This document shows, piece by piece, positions 44,607 to 54,274 of a DNA stretch of 64,000 nucleotides. Each line of letters starts with the position of its first letter. Positions within the stretch are counted from its first letter, which is position 1. The DNA comes from Chitinophaga silvatica (GTDB lineage: Bacteria; Bacteroidota; Bacteroidia; Chitinophagales; Chitinophagaceae). The stretch is taken from contig NZ_QPMM01000010.1 of assembly GCF_003419895.1 (NCBI RefSeq), positions 62,001 to 126,000 of the forward strand. The letters are read 5' to 3'. The notes under the pieces were generated by a model. The model saw only the letters and a list, made by a program, of their open reading frames with translations, was not told the origin of the DNA and did not search any database. Made by a program: the position numbers and the translations under genes.

Positions 44607-46366
44607 GGTACATTCCATCCTTCGTTTTGTACAAGATTCTTATTTAATAATAAGTCTGTCAATGGCAGCGGAAACAAGTAGTTCTTTTTCTCTGAAAAGG
44701 TCTTTGGTAAATTTGGAAATACCATCAATCTACCTTTTGTTCCATCTTCCAGTTTCTTATCATTCATAATATAGTATTGAACTGAGCTGTTGGCCGGATC
44801 AGGTTTCTTGTCAACAATCGCCACATCTGCCTTACCATCTCCATCGAGGTCTAACTCTCCTTTTGCCGGAACATACATACCATAAAACGGATCTGCTAAT
44901 ATATCGCCCATTTTCCATCTCATTAGATCCTGGTATCTGAATCCTTCGGTTGCCAGTTCAATTCTTCTTTCTCTGCGCACTTCCAATACAACCGGATTAA
45001 TTTCACCCGGAGTAGTTGGCCTTGGGCGATAAAGATCTGATAATTGTGGATCTGGAATAATGTTGGCTACATTTAAATCTGGCATTCCTACTCGGCGACG
45101 TAACAAGTTAATAGATTTATCTGCATTCGCCTGGTTTAAATCGCCCAGGATCGCTTTCGCTTCAGCATAGTTCAATAATACCTCTGCATATCTGAAAATA
45201 GGCAAATCGTTGGTATTAGTATTATAAGCATCCTGGTTCGTGCCAGTTACAAATTTTATACCCTGATAACCTGTTAGCGAAACTGTGAAATCAGTAACCA
45301 ATTTTTTGGTAGTTCCGATACGCATGTAACCGGGAGTACGGATAATCTGTGCCAAACGAGGATCACGATTCTGCGTTTCCTCCAGGAAGGTTTTAGTTTT
45401 ATATCCTGGCTGTGCGGAGAATGGAGTTCCATCACTCATTAAAAAACCATCTATAAAGGATTTGGTATACCCTGGCATGGCTAATGTTGAAACTGTGAAA
45501 ACACCATTGGCAGCATGTCTTTTTTGCTGACCATCATCGTATACTTCAGCAAGAATTACTTCATCCGGATTAGCGCTTTCTGCCACAAACAGATTCATAT
45601 AATCTTTTGATGGATTCCCTGTACTATATAGCTTATATCCACTGGTAAACAGCGCTTCAGCCGCGGCAACAGAGGCTTTCAACAAATCAGTTGCATCGCC
45701 TTCCAGCTTTAATTCGGTATGATACTTACGATATGAACCTTCGTACAGACAAACACGTGACTTCAGTGCTAAGGCTGTCCATTTAGTTATTCTACTGATA
45801 CTTTTTGTAGATGCCAGATGGGCAATTGCATAATCAATATCTGCGATAACAGAATCCATCACTTGTTTACGCGGTGTTCTTGGGTTGTATAGCTCGGGGC
45901 TCGACTCATTAAGAGATGTGCTATACCATGGTACATCTCCAAAACGCTTTACTTTATCAAAATAAAAACTCGCACGCCAAAAACGGGCCATACCAGCATA
46001 TTTGGCTTTTACACTATCCGGAGCCACTGCACGATTATAATTTTCCAGGAAGAAATTAATATTTCTTAATCTATCCCAGGTCCAACCTGCATCTCCGGCA
46101 CTTGATGGTGTAATTAATCTTCCTGCAACCAGGTCTGAGTTCGATGATTCAACGTTATCACTATTCCAGTCGTCGGAATATACACTGGGTCCTGGCAGAT
46201 AGGCATAGAAACCATTTGTATAAATTTCGAGGTCTTTTTCTGTATTAAAAAACTTACCCGGCTCTATCTGGCTTTTAGGTGATTTATCCAGAAAGTCTTT
46301 CTGACAGCTGCTCACCAACGCCAATCCGGATAAAAGTAATGGTATATAGTAAGATACTTTTTTCAT
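44603..46366 (-). CDS. SusD/RagB-family lipoprotein
   Basis: The 587-residue protein has a lipoprotein signal (LLSGLALVSSC, Cys21) followed by QKDFLDKSPKSQIEP, the SusD N-terminus. The C-terminal region carries IFRYAEVLLNYAEAKAILG, a LRRRVGMPDL turn, EVRRERRIELATEGFRYQDLMRWKMGD and YLFPLPLTDLLLN. Surface substrate-binding partner of the SusC gene before it. It is in the operon sigma-FecR-SusC-SusD-phosphoesterase. Confidence 0.95.
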   Translation of the reverse strand: MKKVSYYIPLLLSGLALVSSCQKDFLDKSPKSQIEPGKFFNTEKDLEIYTNGFYAYLPGPSVYSDDWNSDNVESSNSDLVAGRLITPSSAGDAGWTWDRLRNINFFLENYNRAVAPDSVKAKYAGMARFWRASFYFDKVKRFGDVPWYSTSLNESSPELYNPRTPRKQVMDSVIADIDYAIAHLASTKSISRITKWTALALKSRVCLYEGSYRKYHTELKLEGDATDLLKASVAAAEALFTSGYKLYSTGNPSKDYMNLFVAESANPDEVILAEVYDDGQQKRHAANGVFTVSTLAMPGYTKSFIDGFLMSDGTPFSAQPGYKTKTFLEETQNRDPRLAQIIRTPGYMRIGTTKKLVTDFTVSLTGYQGIKFVTGTNQDAYNTNTNDLPIFRYAEVLLNYAEAKAILGDLNQANADKSINLLRRRVGMPDLNVANIIPDPQLSDLYRPRPTTPGEINPVVLEVRRERRIELATEGFRYQDLMRWKMGDILADPFYGMYVPAKGELDLDGDGKADVAIVDKKPDPANSSVQYYIMNDKKLEDGTKGRLMVFPNLPKTFSEKKNYLFPLPLTDLLLNKNLVQNEGWNVP

Positions 46367-46387
46367 ATCTCTGATGTCTATTAGTAA

Positions 46388-49300
46388 TTAAAAATTAATG
46401 TCTAAACCGAAGGTATAAGTGCGTTGCAGCGGATATACGAAACCGTTACCATTGCCAGCAGCATCAGGATCATCTCCGATGGCTTCCGGATCAAATGCTT
46501 TTGAAAGTTTTGTCCAGGTAAAGAGGTTTTGTCCGGAGAAATAAACTCTGACTCTGTCGATCTTCGCCAGCTTAGTAATACGGTTAGGAATAGTATAACC
46601 CAGACTAACATTCTTCAAACGCAGGTAAGCAGCATTTTGTAAATAGCGTGTTTGTGCTACTGTTAATGCATTTCCACCATTTAAAGCCTGGTAGGCACGT
46701 AATCTCGGGAAGTAGGCATCTGTATGCTCTGGTGTCCAGTAGTTGTTATAAATATGCTCATAAACCGGTTGGTTCCATCTGTTGTAGAAACCCCAGAAAT
46801 TACCAGATTCAGAACCTGGCCAGAAATCTTTCTTTCCAATACCCTGGAAAAATACATTCAGGTCGAAGTTGGAATAATTAGCACCCAGATTTACTCCGTA
46901 AGAATAACGGGGAGTGGTGTTACCAATAACCATCATATCTCCCGGATCATCGTAAGTATTTTTACCATTGTTGATCTCCCCATTATTATCTATATCTTTA
47001 AACTTAATATCTCCTGCCAAGGGGTGACCGGATACTTTATAGGGAATTGCAGAAACTTTCTTCTGATCTGCATGATTTTTATACTCATCATCGGTTTGGA
47101 AGAAGCCTTCAGTTACATATCCCCAGATTTCACCCAATCGTTGTCCTTCGTAGTAATCACCCAGGTATTTGGATGGGTTGTCGTACCGTGTAATGGAAGA
47201 ACGACTATCTGCCAATACTACTGCTACGTTATATCCAAATGGTTTACCAGCTACTTTCAGTTCATCTTTCCATTTCATAGAAAGCTCCCATCCTTTGGTA
47301 CTGAGGTCCGCAGCATTGGTACGAGGCTCTCCTGTTCCTAACACCGCTGGTAAGGATTTGCTTTTTGTGAGCATGTTGATGGTTTGGCGATTGTACCAAT
47401 CCGCACCAATTTCAAGTCGGTTATTTAACAATCCCATATCCATACCGAAATCCAGTGTTCTGGCACTTTCCCAGGTAAGGCTTCTGGCAACAAGTCCAGG
47501 GGCATATGTTACTAATTGTTTGGTTCCATCCAATACCGCACCGGCTGTTGATACATTCATTAAACTGTAATAAGAATAGTTGCCTGTTTGTTGATTACCC
47601 AAAGAGCCATAAGATGCTCTCAGTTTGAGTGAGTTTACTGTAGGTTTCAATACACTAAAGAAGTTTTCCTCACTCACTAACCAACCTGCAGATACTGAAG
47701 GGAAGAACCCAAAACGGTTACCAGAAGGGAAACGGGAAGTACCATCGTAACGTCCGTTTGCTTCAACAAAATAACGACGATTAAAATTGTAGGATGCACG
47801 ATAGAACAAACCACGTATGGCCCATGCATTATAGTCGTCCCCCAATTTTTTCTCTCCTGTTGTCAGGTTTAATGAGCCATAGTTATCACTGATATTGTTA
47901 TTGCCTGACGCATAAAACCATTTGGCAGTACTTTGTTCCTGATTGTAACCAGCCAGGAAGTCTATATTATGTTTGCCCAGATGTCTTTCATATTCTGCAT
48001 ACAGGTTGATAGCTGAATAAATATTCTCATCAAATGATGAATAATAGAAATCCTGGTTTGAGTAGGCAGCCACGTTACCTGGCACATTCTCATACTTAAG
48101 CTGGCGGGCTTTTCTTTCGTAACGGTTCTGATTTTGTACTAAAGTTGCATCTCCGTTAATTCTCAGGGTATTATCGAAGAAATTGGTTTTGAAGCCTGCA
48201 GTATTACGGAAGATTTGTCTGGTTTGAATTTCCCTGCCTCCGTCTACCAGGCTTCCGAATACCAGCATACCGGCCTGAGTCCAGTTGCCATTTGGAGTTT
48301 TAACTACTTCATAAGGGTTAGCAAACAGGGATAAATAGCGGTAAGCATTGAAGTTACCATTTACAAAGTTATTGGGAGCATCGTTCTTACCATTATCATA
48401 CTCACTATTGGTATAAACTTTCAACCAATCCGTTGCCTGAAATTCGAGGCGGGAGCGGAAGTTGTAACGTTTATACTTATCCGTTGCCACCCGAAAGGTT
48501 CCATCCTGAGATTGGGCACCACCAGAAATGTAATAGTTGATTTTTTCATTACCGCCAGAGATGCTTAAGAAGTTCTTAGCGAATGGCTGTTTATCGTTAA
48601 AAAATTCGCTGTACCAATCAGTGTTTCCACCACGAATCCATTTGTTATTGGGAACATCTATTCCAAGCGCTGGTAGAGATGGATCTGCCTGACGTTGTTT
48701 CAAATAATCGATTACCTGTAACATATCAGGAGAATCGGTACCTGCATATCCGCGATATGCTTCATTTTGAATAGTAGCTGCGGCCAGCGGATCTTTAATC
48801 ACTTTAGGAATACCCATAGGAGAGCTATAACCCAGTGAATTGGAATAATGAATATTTACCTTACCGTTAGCTCCTTTTTTAGTGGTAACCAGAATTACTC
48901 CGAAAGCTGCTCTGGCACCATAGATAGCAGCAGATGCAGCATCTTTCAAAACAGAAACACTTTCCACATCTTCCGGATTCACCATATTAATATCTCCTTC
49001 CACCCCATCAATCAGGATGAGGGGTCCGCCTCCATTGATGGAAGTAGTACCACGCAGGTTGAAATTACCTCCTCTGCCGGCGCGGCCATCAGAGAAAGTA
49101 ATATTCAGGTTAGGGATAACACCTTGTAAACCCTGTGCAACGTTGGTAATCGGACGATTTTGGAAAACCTCTTTACCTGCCTGGTTTACAGCCCCAGTGA
49201 TCTCTTCTTTTTTACGGGTACCATAACCAACTACCACTACCTGTGATAAGAGTTTATCTTCCTGTGGTAGTTTCACTGCCAGAGTGATATGACTATCCTG

Positions 49301-49612
49301 GCTGATGGTATAGCCGGTATATTCCTTTTTCTCATATCCAATAAGGGAGAAGGCAAAAGTATATTTCCCGGCGGGTAATTTGGTGAAAACGAAATTACCG
49401 TGTTCATCGCTTAATGTACCGGATTTCGTTTTCTTTTCTACATCTATCGCTATCACATTTACACCAATCAATACAGCACCTTTTTCATCGCGAATAACGC
49501 CTTTTACCATTGGTGCGGATGTTTGTGCATTCGCCAAAACCGGCAACAGGCACAATAAGATAAAGGCATAGCAATGCCGTAACAACGGCAATAGTTGTTT
49601 TGTAAACTTCAT
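46388..49612 (-). CDS. SusC/RagA-family TonB-linked outer-membrane transporter
   Basis: The 1074-residue protein has a signal peptide (YAFILLCLLPVLANAQ), a carboxypeptidase-regulatory-like beta domain (VKGVIRDEKGAVLIGVNVIA ... FSLIGYEKKEYTG), the TonB-box-like SQVVVVGYGT, a plug with RGTTSINGGGPLILIDGVEG and NPEDVESVSVLKDAASAAIYGARAAFGVILVTTKKG, and a 22-strand barrel ending FGLDINF. It imports the substrate bound by SusD. Signalling through the adjacent FecR and ECF sigma factor is expected from context: no separate STN signalling domain is obvious at the N-terminus, so the signal route is not confirmed. Confidence 0.96.
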   Translation of the reverse strand: MKFTKQLLPLLRHCYAFILLCLLPVLANAQTSAPMVKGVIRDEKGAVLIGVNVIAIDVEKKTKSGTLSDEHGNFVFTKLPAGKYTFAFSLIGYEKKEYTGYTISQDSHITLAVKLPQEDKLLSQVVVVGYGTRKKEEITGAVNQAGKEVFQNRPITNVAQGLQGVIPNLNITFSDGRAGRGGNFNLRGTTSINGGGPLILIDGVEGDINMVNPEDVESVSVLKDAASAAIYGARAAFGVILVTTKKGANGKVNIHYSNSLGYSSPMGIPKVIKDPLAAATIQNEAYRGYAGTDSPDMLQVIDYLKQRQADPSLPALGIDVPNNKWIRGGNTDWYSEFFNDKQPFAKNFLSISGGNEKINYYISGGAQSQDGTFRVATDKYKRYNFRSRLEFQATDWLKVYTNSEYDNGKNDAPNNFVNGNFNAYRYLSLFANPYEVVKTPNGNWTQAGMLVFGSLVDGGREIQTRQIFRNTAGFKTNFFDNTLRINGDATLVQNQNRYERKARQLKYENVPGNVAAYSNQDFYYSSFDENIYSAINLYAEYERHLGKHNIDFLAGYNQEQSTAKWFYASGNNNISDNYGSLNLTTGEKKLGDDYNAWAIRGLFYRASYNFNRRYFVEANGRYDGTSRFPSGNRFGFFPSVSAGWLVSEENFFSVLKPTVNSLKLRASYGSLGNQQTGNYSYYSLMNVSTAGAVLDGTKQLVTYAPGLVARSLTWESARTLDFGMDMGLLNNRLEIGADWYNRQTINMLTKSKSLPAVLGTGEPRTNAADLSTKGWELSMKWKDELKVAGKPFGYNVAVVLADSRSSITRYDNPSKYLGDYYEGQRLGEIWGYVTEGFFQTDDEYKNHADQKKVSAIPYKVSGHPLAGDIKFKDIDNNGEINNGKNTYDDPGDMMVIGNTTPRYSYGVNLGANYSNFDLNVFFQGIGKKDFWPGSESGNFWGFYNRWNQPVYEHIYNNYWTPEHTDAYFPRLRAYQALNGGNALTVAQTRYLQNAAYLRLKNVSLGYTIPNRITKLAKIDRVRVYFSGQNLFTWTKLSKAFDPEAIGDDPDAAGNGNGFVYPLQRTYTFGLDINF

Positions 49613-49658
49613 AAGTTTGTATTATGGATAGGTATTAATTTTTAGAGATCTACTCTCC

Positions 49659-50696
49659 TTATTTGGTGCTTAGAATAATTGTACTATCGTGCTTTTCAAT
49701 ATTTAGATTATTAAGATCGGCCAGAACCTGAATTATATTACTAAAGGATTCCGTTTTATTAAATTCCCCTGTGAAGGTGGCCTTGTCCGACACAGCAGGC
49801 ATGGTTACGCTTTCATTGTAATACGCTTGCAGCGATTTAATTACGTTTAACAATTTTTCATTGTGGAAATTAAATGTTGAATCTGTGATGACAGTTGTAT
49901 TTTGAACTACTATTTTGTTGGCTTTAGGAACAGGAACTGCCCTTGCAACCTGTATTCCTGGTACTTGTTCTTTTACATTAAACATATCTCCGGGCAATAA
50001 AACTACCGGTTTAAAAACTTGCTGCATATGCGTGCCCGTTACCTGTACTTTTCCTTGCAACAAGGTTATGCTCACTGTGTTTCCCTTACCTGTTTCAATA
50101 CCAAATCGGGTACCTAGTGCTGTTGTGACAATCTCATTGGTGGTTACACTAAATGGATGCTTATCATCTCTGGCTACATCAAAGACTGCACTACCCTTAA
50201 GAGTGATATGGCGATTTTTAAGAAAATCGATACTGAACTTAACATGGCTGGCTGGAGATAGTTTAATCCAGGAACCATCCTTTAATGTGATTAATTGACT
50301 ATCGTGACCCTGGTTAATTATTGTTGTATCTGTTGCTATTTTAGCGGGAGAATCAATATTCGTAGCCATTGGTTTGGTTATGGCAGGTTGATTTACCAAA
50401 TAAAAACCAGCTCCGGCCAATAGTAATACTGCAGCTGCGGCCCACCATTTCCAGGCATTGGATCTTCCGTTGGAAATTGGTACTACAGGAACTGTAGCTT
50501 TTAATATTGCAGCTTTCATATTTGCAGAAGCGGCAACTGATGGTAGTTCTACCTCATTTTCTGCCGGCAATTCTTCATCAAAATACTTGTCCAGTAGGTC
50601 TGGCTGTTGTTCAAGCAACACTAATAGTTCATTTTTTTCCTCTTCGGAACATTCACCATTAAAGTATTTTTGAAGCAATATTTTTAAATCCTGCAT
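49659..50696 (-). CDS. FecR-family anti-sigma factor
   Basis: The 345-residue protein begins with a cytoplasmic helical region (LKILLQKYFNGECSEEEKNELLVLLE) that binds the sigma factor, then one transmembrane helix (WKWWAAAAVLLLAGAGFYLV, about 82-100) and a periplasmic FecR domain (DGSWIKLSPASHVKFSIDFL; AVFDVARDDKHPFSVTTNEIVTTALGTRFGIE) followed by a DUF4974 end (FNFHNEKLLNVIKSLQAYYNESV). It passes the signal from the transporter to the ECF sigma factor encoded just upstream (70 bp). Confidence 0.93.
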   Translation of the reverse strand: MQDLKILLQKYFNGECSEEEKNELLVLLEQQPDLLDKYFDEELPAENEVELPSVAASANMKAAILKATVPVVPISNGRSNAWKWWAAAAVLLLAGAGFYLVNQPAITKPMATNIDSPAKIATDTTIINQGHDSQLITLKDGSWIKLSPASHVKFSIDFLKNRHITLKGSAVFDVARDDKHPFSVTTNEIVTTALGTRFGIETGKGNTVSITLLQGKVQVTGTHMQQVFKPVVLLPGDMFNVKEQVPGIQVARAVPVPKANKIVVQNTTVITDSTFNFHNEKLLNVIKSLQAYYNESVTMPAVSDKATFTGEFNKTESFSNIIQVLADLNNLNIEKHDSTIILSTK

Positions 50697-50766
50697 AAAC
50701 GAAGCTGCGCATTTATAAGAGTATACGATTGTCGGGCAGGTATCCCCTAGTCTGGGAAGAAAAAAA

Positions 50767-51288
50767 TTATTTTAAGAGGTGGCGAAGTTGCTTTAATGCT
50801 TGTGTGATATGGTTTTCAACAGTTTTGGGAGAGATGGCCAGTTCTATGGCTATTTGTTTATGGGAGAGACCACGGTAACGGCTAAGGTGAAATACCTTCT
50901 TGCGAACAGGGGGCATTGCCTCCATTACTTTTTCAACAATTTGCAATTGTTCATTACTAAAATCTTCGGTTTGTTGAGTAGGGGCAACTTGTGAAATATG
51001 TTGATTATATAGTTGATAGGCTTTTGCGTCACGTACTTCTTTTCGTAATAAATCTATCAACGAGGTTTTCATGATACGTAGTAACTGTACTTCGAGTGGC
51101 CAGTTGGTCGACAATTGGTGGCGGCTATTCCATAGTTTTATGAAAGCAATTTGTACGAGTTCTTCCGACAGATATTTAGAGCTGGTTTTTTTATAGAAAT
51201 AACCGTATAACCTGCCATGCCATGCATCGTACAGCTGCTCCAAAGCACTATGATCGCCCGATTTGATTGCTGCCAACAAGTCCTCCAT
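50767..51288 (-). CDS. ECF RNA polymerase sigma factor
   Basis: The 173-residue protein begins MEDLLAAIKSGDHSALEQLYDAWHGRLYGYFY (region 2.1) and continues LSEELVQIAFIKLWNSR (region 2), with region 4 (MPPVRKKVFHLSRYRGLSHKQIAIELAISPKTVENHITQALKQLRHLL) near the end: a small two-domain ECF sigma factor of the Bacteroidota SusC/D-linked group. It would switch on the operon in response to substrate. The ATG at 51288 is used (a TTG lies two codons upstream). Confidence 0.92.
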   Translation of the reverse strand: MEDLLAAIKSGDHSALEQLYDAWHGRLYGYFYKKTSSKYLSEELVQIAFIKLWNSRHQLSTNWPLEVQLLRIMKTSLIDLLRKEVRDAKAYQLYNQHISQVAPTQQTEDFSNEQLQIVEKVMEAMPPVRKKVFHLSRYRGLSHKQIAIELAISPKTVENHITQALKQLRHLLK

Positions 51289-51564
51289 GTCCAATTAGTT
51301 ATTACTGCACAAACCTACTGTATGTGTTAGTTGCTAGTATGTTATATTTCTGTGAACTACCGGTTTGGTTGAGAACCGAGACAAAAGTCAAAGTACAAAA
51401 AAGCTTCGCATACTATACTAAAAATCAGTAAAAAAAATTTCTCCGGGTTCTGGTTGAAAAATCCGGTCAATAACGTGAATTATGAATTTAATTAATAGCT
51501 AATTAATTAGACAATATTAACTTATTGATTAATTGCAGCAAAATTATTGGGGTATTAAATGGTG

Positions 51565-52155
51565 TCAGACCAATAAATATTTCAAGTTGCCATACTTATA
51601 ATCAGACATGCATAAAAAGGAGGCCATATCTTTAGGAGAAACTTTTATTGCGATTTCAGGATAACGGATAATAAATTTCTTAAAGGCTTTGCTGATCTCC
51701 TTTTCTTTAAACATTTCCTTTCTCTCATCTATTCTGAATATCGTTTCCTGTTGCAGGATACTATTCATTAGCTCTCTAAAACATGGAGATCCTACCACCA
51801 TTGCATCCAGGTCTCTCTTCGGAAATAATACTATTTCAGAATCACACGCTGCAATTATGGTTTCATCAGAAGCTGTATTCAGGTAATAACTTCTTGGAGT
51901 AGTACCGAATTGATTGGTAGAAATAAAGTAAAGAACACCTTCCTGCCCATGCTCATTTTTCCCTGAAACTTTCAGGACACCATTATTAATGAAGTAAATT
52001 CCTTTTACTCTTTGCCCTTTCTCTAAAATTACTTCCCCTGCTGATACTTTTTTGTATTGAAGAAAATTGTGAACTCTTTGTAAATCGATAGCATTCAGGT
52101 CATAAAAAAGAGCAACAAAATCAAAAAACTGCTTTAAATTCTCATCAATAACCAT
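51565..52155 (-). CDS. Crp/Fnr-family transcriptional regulator
   Basis: The 196-residue protein has a cyclic-nucleotide-binding-type domain (VSAGEVILEKGQRVKGIYFINNGVLKV at ~36-62; EIVLFPKRDLDAMV) and a C-terminal helix-turn-helix region (KKFIIRYPEIAIKVSPKDMASFLCMSDYKYGNLKYLLV) that is a little shorter than usual and lacks an obvious Arg-rich recognition helix. The ligand is unknown. It has a good promoter at 52225-52253. Confidence 0.82.
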   Translation of the reverse strand: MVIDENLKQFFDFVALFYDLNAIDLQRVHNFLQYKKVSAGEVILEKGQRVKGIYFINNGVLKVSGKNEHGQEGVLYFISTNQFGTTPRSYYLNTASDETIIAACDSEIVLFPKRDLDAMVVGSPCFRELMNSILQQETIFRIDERKEMFKEKEISKAFKKFIIRYPEIAIKVSPKDMASFLCMSDYKYGNLKYLLV

Positions 52156-52224
52156 TTTTAAAATAAATTTTGAGGTTTGGAGGGTTATGGAATAGCCGGT
52201 GGTGACTATTATTTAAAATGGAGC

Positions 52225-52253
52225 CAAAGATAGGGCTAATACAATCGCGACAA
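52225..52253 (-). promoter_or_regulatory. Promoter of the Crp-family gene
   Basis: On the minus strand: TTG at 52253-52251, 18 bp spacer, TATCTTTG at 52232-52225, an exact TAnnTTTG. The predicted transcript starts at about 52218, giving a 5' leader of about 60 nt. Confidence 0.7.
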
Positions 52254-52312
52254 GTGATCTACTAGACAACTTTGCATGATTGAACAAAATGGATAGAGAC
52301 AATCAAAATGAA

Positions 52313-52909
52313 TCACTTACCAGCATACACTGTAACATCAGGGGTCTGACAGATAGCAGCCCTATGCAAGATCAGCTTTTCCGTAGCCTGATTGAAACTG
52401 ATTTCAATCCACCCATTAATTTTATGCTGGTTCCTTAATAGCTGTATACCTATAAATTGATGATTGGCCGACTTCCATTCACCCTCCCAATAATCATCTC
52501 CTGATAACGGCATTATTTTCTGAGCGATAACAGATGCAGCTGCATTATACCAGGTATGGGCAGGAAGATTTGCTATAGGTATGCTATCCAATAATCTGAA
52601 TACAGGCAATTCTTCTGCACTACCAATTAATAAGGAGGCTTTAAGGGAAGTACCAGCCAGCCATTGTGACTTATCTACCTTCTGAATTGGATCCCCTACC
52701 AGTAACGTACTAAACACAACATCGTATTCTTTATCATTGTCCAGATCCAACAAACAATACTTACCTGCCTGAACTACAGAATCTTTAAGGTCGAAATATT
52801 GCATTAAGGGATAAACATCTGGCGATGGTTTGACAACCTCTTTTTTGCGGCATGAAACTAAAATCAGCAGAATACCTAACGCGTAGGTATATATTTTTTG
52901 GGGCACCAT
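52313..52909 (-). CDS. Predicted lipoprotein, unknown function
   Basis: The 198-residue protein has a lipoprotein signal (ALGILLILVSC, Cys20) followed by RKKEVVKPSPD. The mature part is a compact, mixed beta protein with DLDNDKEYDVVF near residue 55 (a calcium-binding-like Asp-rich loop), and ends in NQATEKLILHRAAICQTPDV. I do not recognise a family; small Chitinophagaceae lipoproteins of this size are common. A TATCTTTG element lies at 52929-52936 upstream, but no clear -33. Confidence 0.7.
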   Translation of the reverse strand: MVPQKIYTYALGILLILVSCRKKEVVKPSPDVYPLMQYFDLKDSVVQAGKYCLLDLDNDKEYDVVFSTLLVGDPIQKVDKSQWLAGTSLKASLLIGSAEELPVFRLLDSIPIANLPAHTWYNAAASVIAQKIMPLSGDDYWEGEWKSANHQFIGIQLLRNQHKINGWIEISFNQATEKLILHRAAICQTPDVTVYAGK

Positions 52910-52928
52910 TGTAATATAAACTAAAGCA

Positions 52929-52936
52929 CAAAGATA
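52929..52936 (-). promoter_or_regulatory. -7 element upstream of the lipoprotein gene
   Basis: TATCTTTG on the minus strand, an exact TAnnTTTG, about 20 bp upstream of the start at 52909. No clear -33 TTG at the right distance. Confidence 0.4.
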
Positions 52937-53110
52937 ATATTATTCCAATCGAAGCCTACGGTAGTTAGATTGGTTTACCTTTTATTCCTATAAAATAACC
53001 TGTTGCCCGGTTTCTTATAGTCTTAGCTTTTCCTGGGATAATAACGTAAACGAATACACTGAGTAAATAAGATTAAAAATCGTCAGACTTACAATTATTA
53101 ATAATGAAAA

Positions 53111-53154
53111 GCGTATAAATACGCATAATAAATTTTAAATATTATATATTTTTG
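53111..53154 (+). promoter_or_regulatory. -7 element and palindrome upstream of the PorP/SprF gene
   Basis: TATTTTTG at 53147-53154 matches TAnnTTTG. Upstream, GCGTAT-AA-ATACGC (53111-53124) is a perfect 14-bp palindrome at the position where a -33 region or an operator would be. The gene starts at 53232. Confidence 0.45.
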
Positions 53155-53231
53155 CGGCCTATTAGAAAGAAGACTCCTTGCTGTTAACCCGTAGACAGTA
53201 CCAATTTTCAATTTATCTCTAAAAGCCTAGC

Positions 53232-54230
53232 ATGAAACCAGGTCGTTTTTTATTGTTTTGTTGTTGTTTAATAACAACCGGACTAAAAGCCCAAGACCCT
53301 CACTTTTCCCAGTATTTTACTTCTCCAATGACTCTTAATCCTGCGATAACAGGACAAGGGGTAGACGATTGGAGGATGGGTATCAATGCCCGCTCCCAAT
53401 GGTGGGGGGAGGCAATTAAACCTTATTATACACTTACCACCTCTCTTGAAAAAAGTATTGTTGTTGGCAACAATAATCTTGGGCTGGGGGGCAGTGTACT
53501 AAGCGATCAATCGAATGGAGGTATTTTAAAGAACAACTATTTTTCCTTCTCTACCGCTTATCATCTAAAGCTCGATAATTTAGACCGACATACTCTGAGT
53601 GCCGGTCTGATGGGTACTTATGCCAATCGTATCTTAGATGCAACCAAATTCCTATATCAATCACAGCTGGGCAGTATGGGGTTTCAACGCGACCTGCCCC
53701 CAAACGATGCAGTTAATATCCAGAAGAACAGATACCTGGATGTGAGTGGAGGACTATACTATAATTATAACCGCGACAATTACGGAATATCTGCCGGAGC
53801 TGCCATATTTCATGCTGCCAGGCCCAGTGAAGGAGCTTACAATAACAGTGAATACAAGATCCCACGTAAACTAAGTCTGCAAGCCGGTGGATGGATTAAC
53901 TCCGGTACCGCTAATTCCTTCCACTTAAGTACGATTGCAGATTTTCAGGGAGGTAATAGTATTTACACGGTAGGTGGTATTTATAAAATCGGGATGGATG
54001 ATGGCTTGTTACACAGCATCAATGTGGGTCTTTGGGAACGCTTTGGAGATGCCTTATACCCTTACTTTGGTGTAGAAACAAGCCGCTGGATTGCTGGTCT
54101 CACATATGATTATGTACAATCCGACTTAAAAAACTTTCAATCAGTACAAAGTATGGAGTTATCATTTGTCTGGCAGTTTGGAAAGAAACGTTCTTCCCCG
54201 ACGGCCGGTTCCAGTGTATTTAAATACTAG
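53232..54230 (+). CDS. PorP/SprF-family type IX secretion-associated outer-membrane protein
   Basis: The 332-residue protein has a signal peptide (MKPGRFLLFCCCLITTGLKA) followed by QDPHFSQYFTSPMTLNPAITG, the PorP/SprF start motif. The rest is an outer-membrane beta-barrel rich in alternating aromatic strands, ending SMELSFVWQFGKKR. In Bacteroidota, PorP/SprF proteins anchor or help secrete large C-terminally tagged type IX cargo. The giant protein gene starts 44 bp later on the same strand, an arrangement typical for a matched pair. Confidence 0.9.
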   Translation: MKPGRFLLFCCCLITTGLKAQDPHFSQYFTSPMTLNPAITGQGVDDWRMGINARSQWWGEAIKPYYTLTTSLEKSIVVGNNNLGLGGSVLSDQSNGGILKNNYFSFSTAYHLKLDNLDRHTLSAGLMGTYANRILDATKFLYQSQLGSMGFQRDLPPNDAVNIQKNRYLDVSGGLYYNYNRDNYGISAGAAIFHAARPSEGAYNNSEYKIPRKLSLQAGGWINSGTANSFHLSTIADFQGGNSIYTVGGIYKIGMDDGLLHSINVGLWERFGDALYPYFGVETSRWIAGLTYDYVQSDLKNFQSVQSMELSFVWQFGKKRSSPTAGSSVFKY

Positions 54231-54274
54231 CCCAATAAAAAGATTTCATTCCTATCATAGCGATAATCAATCAG

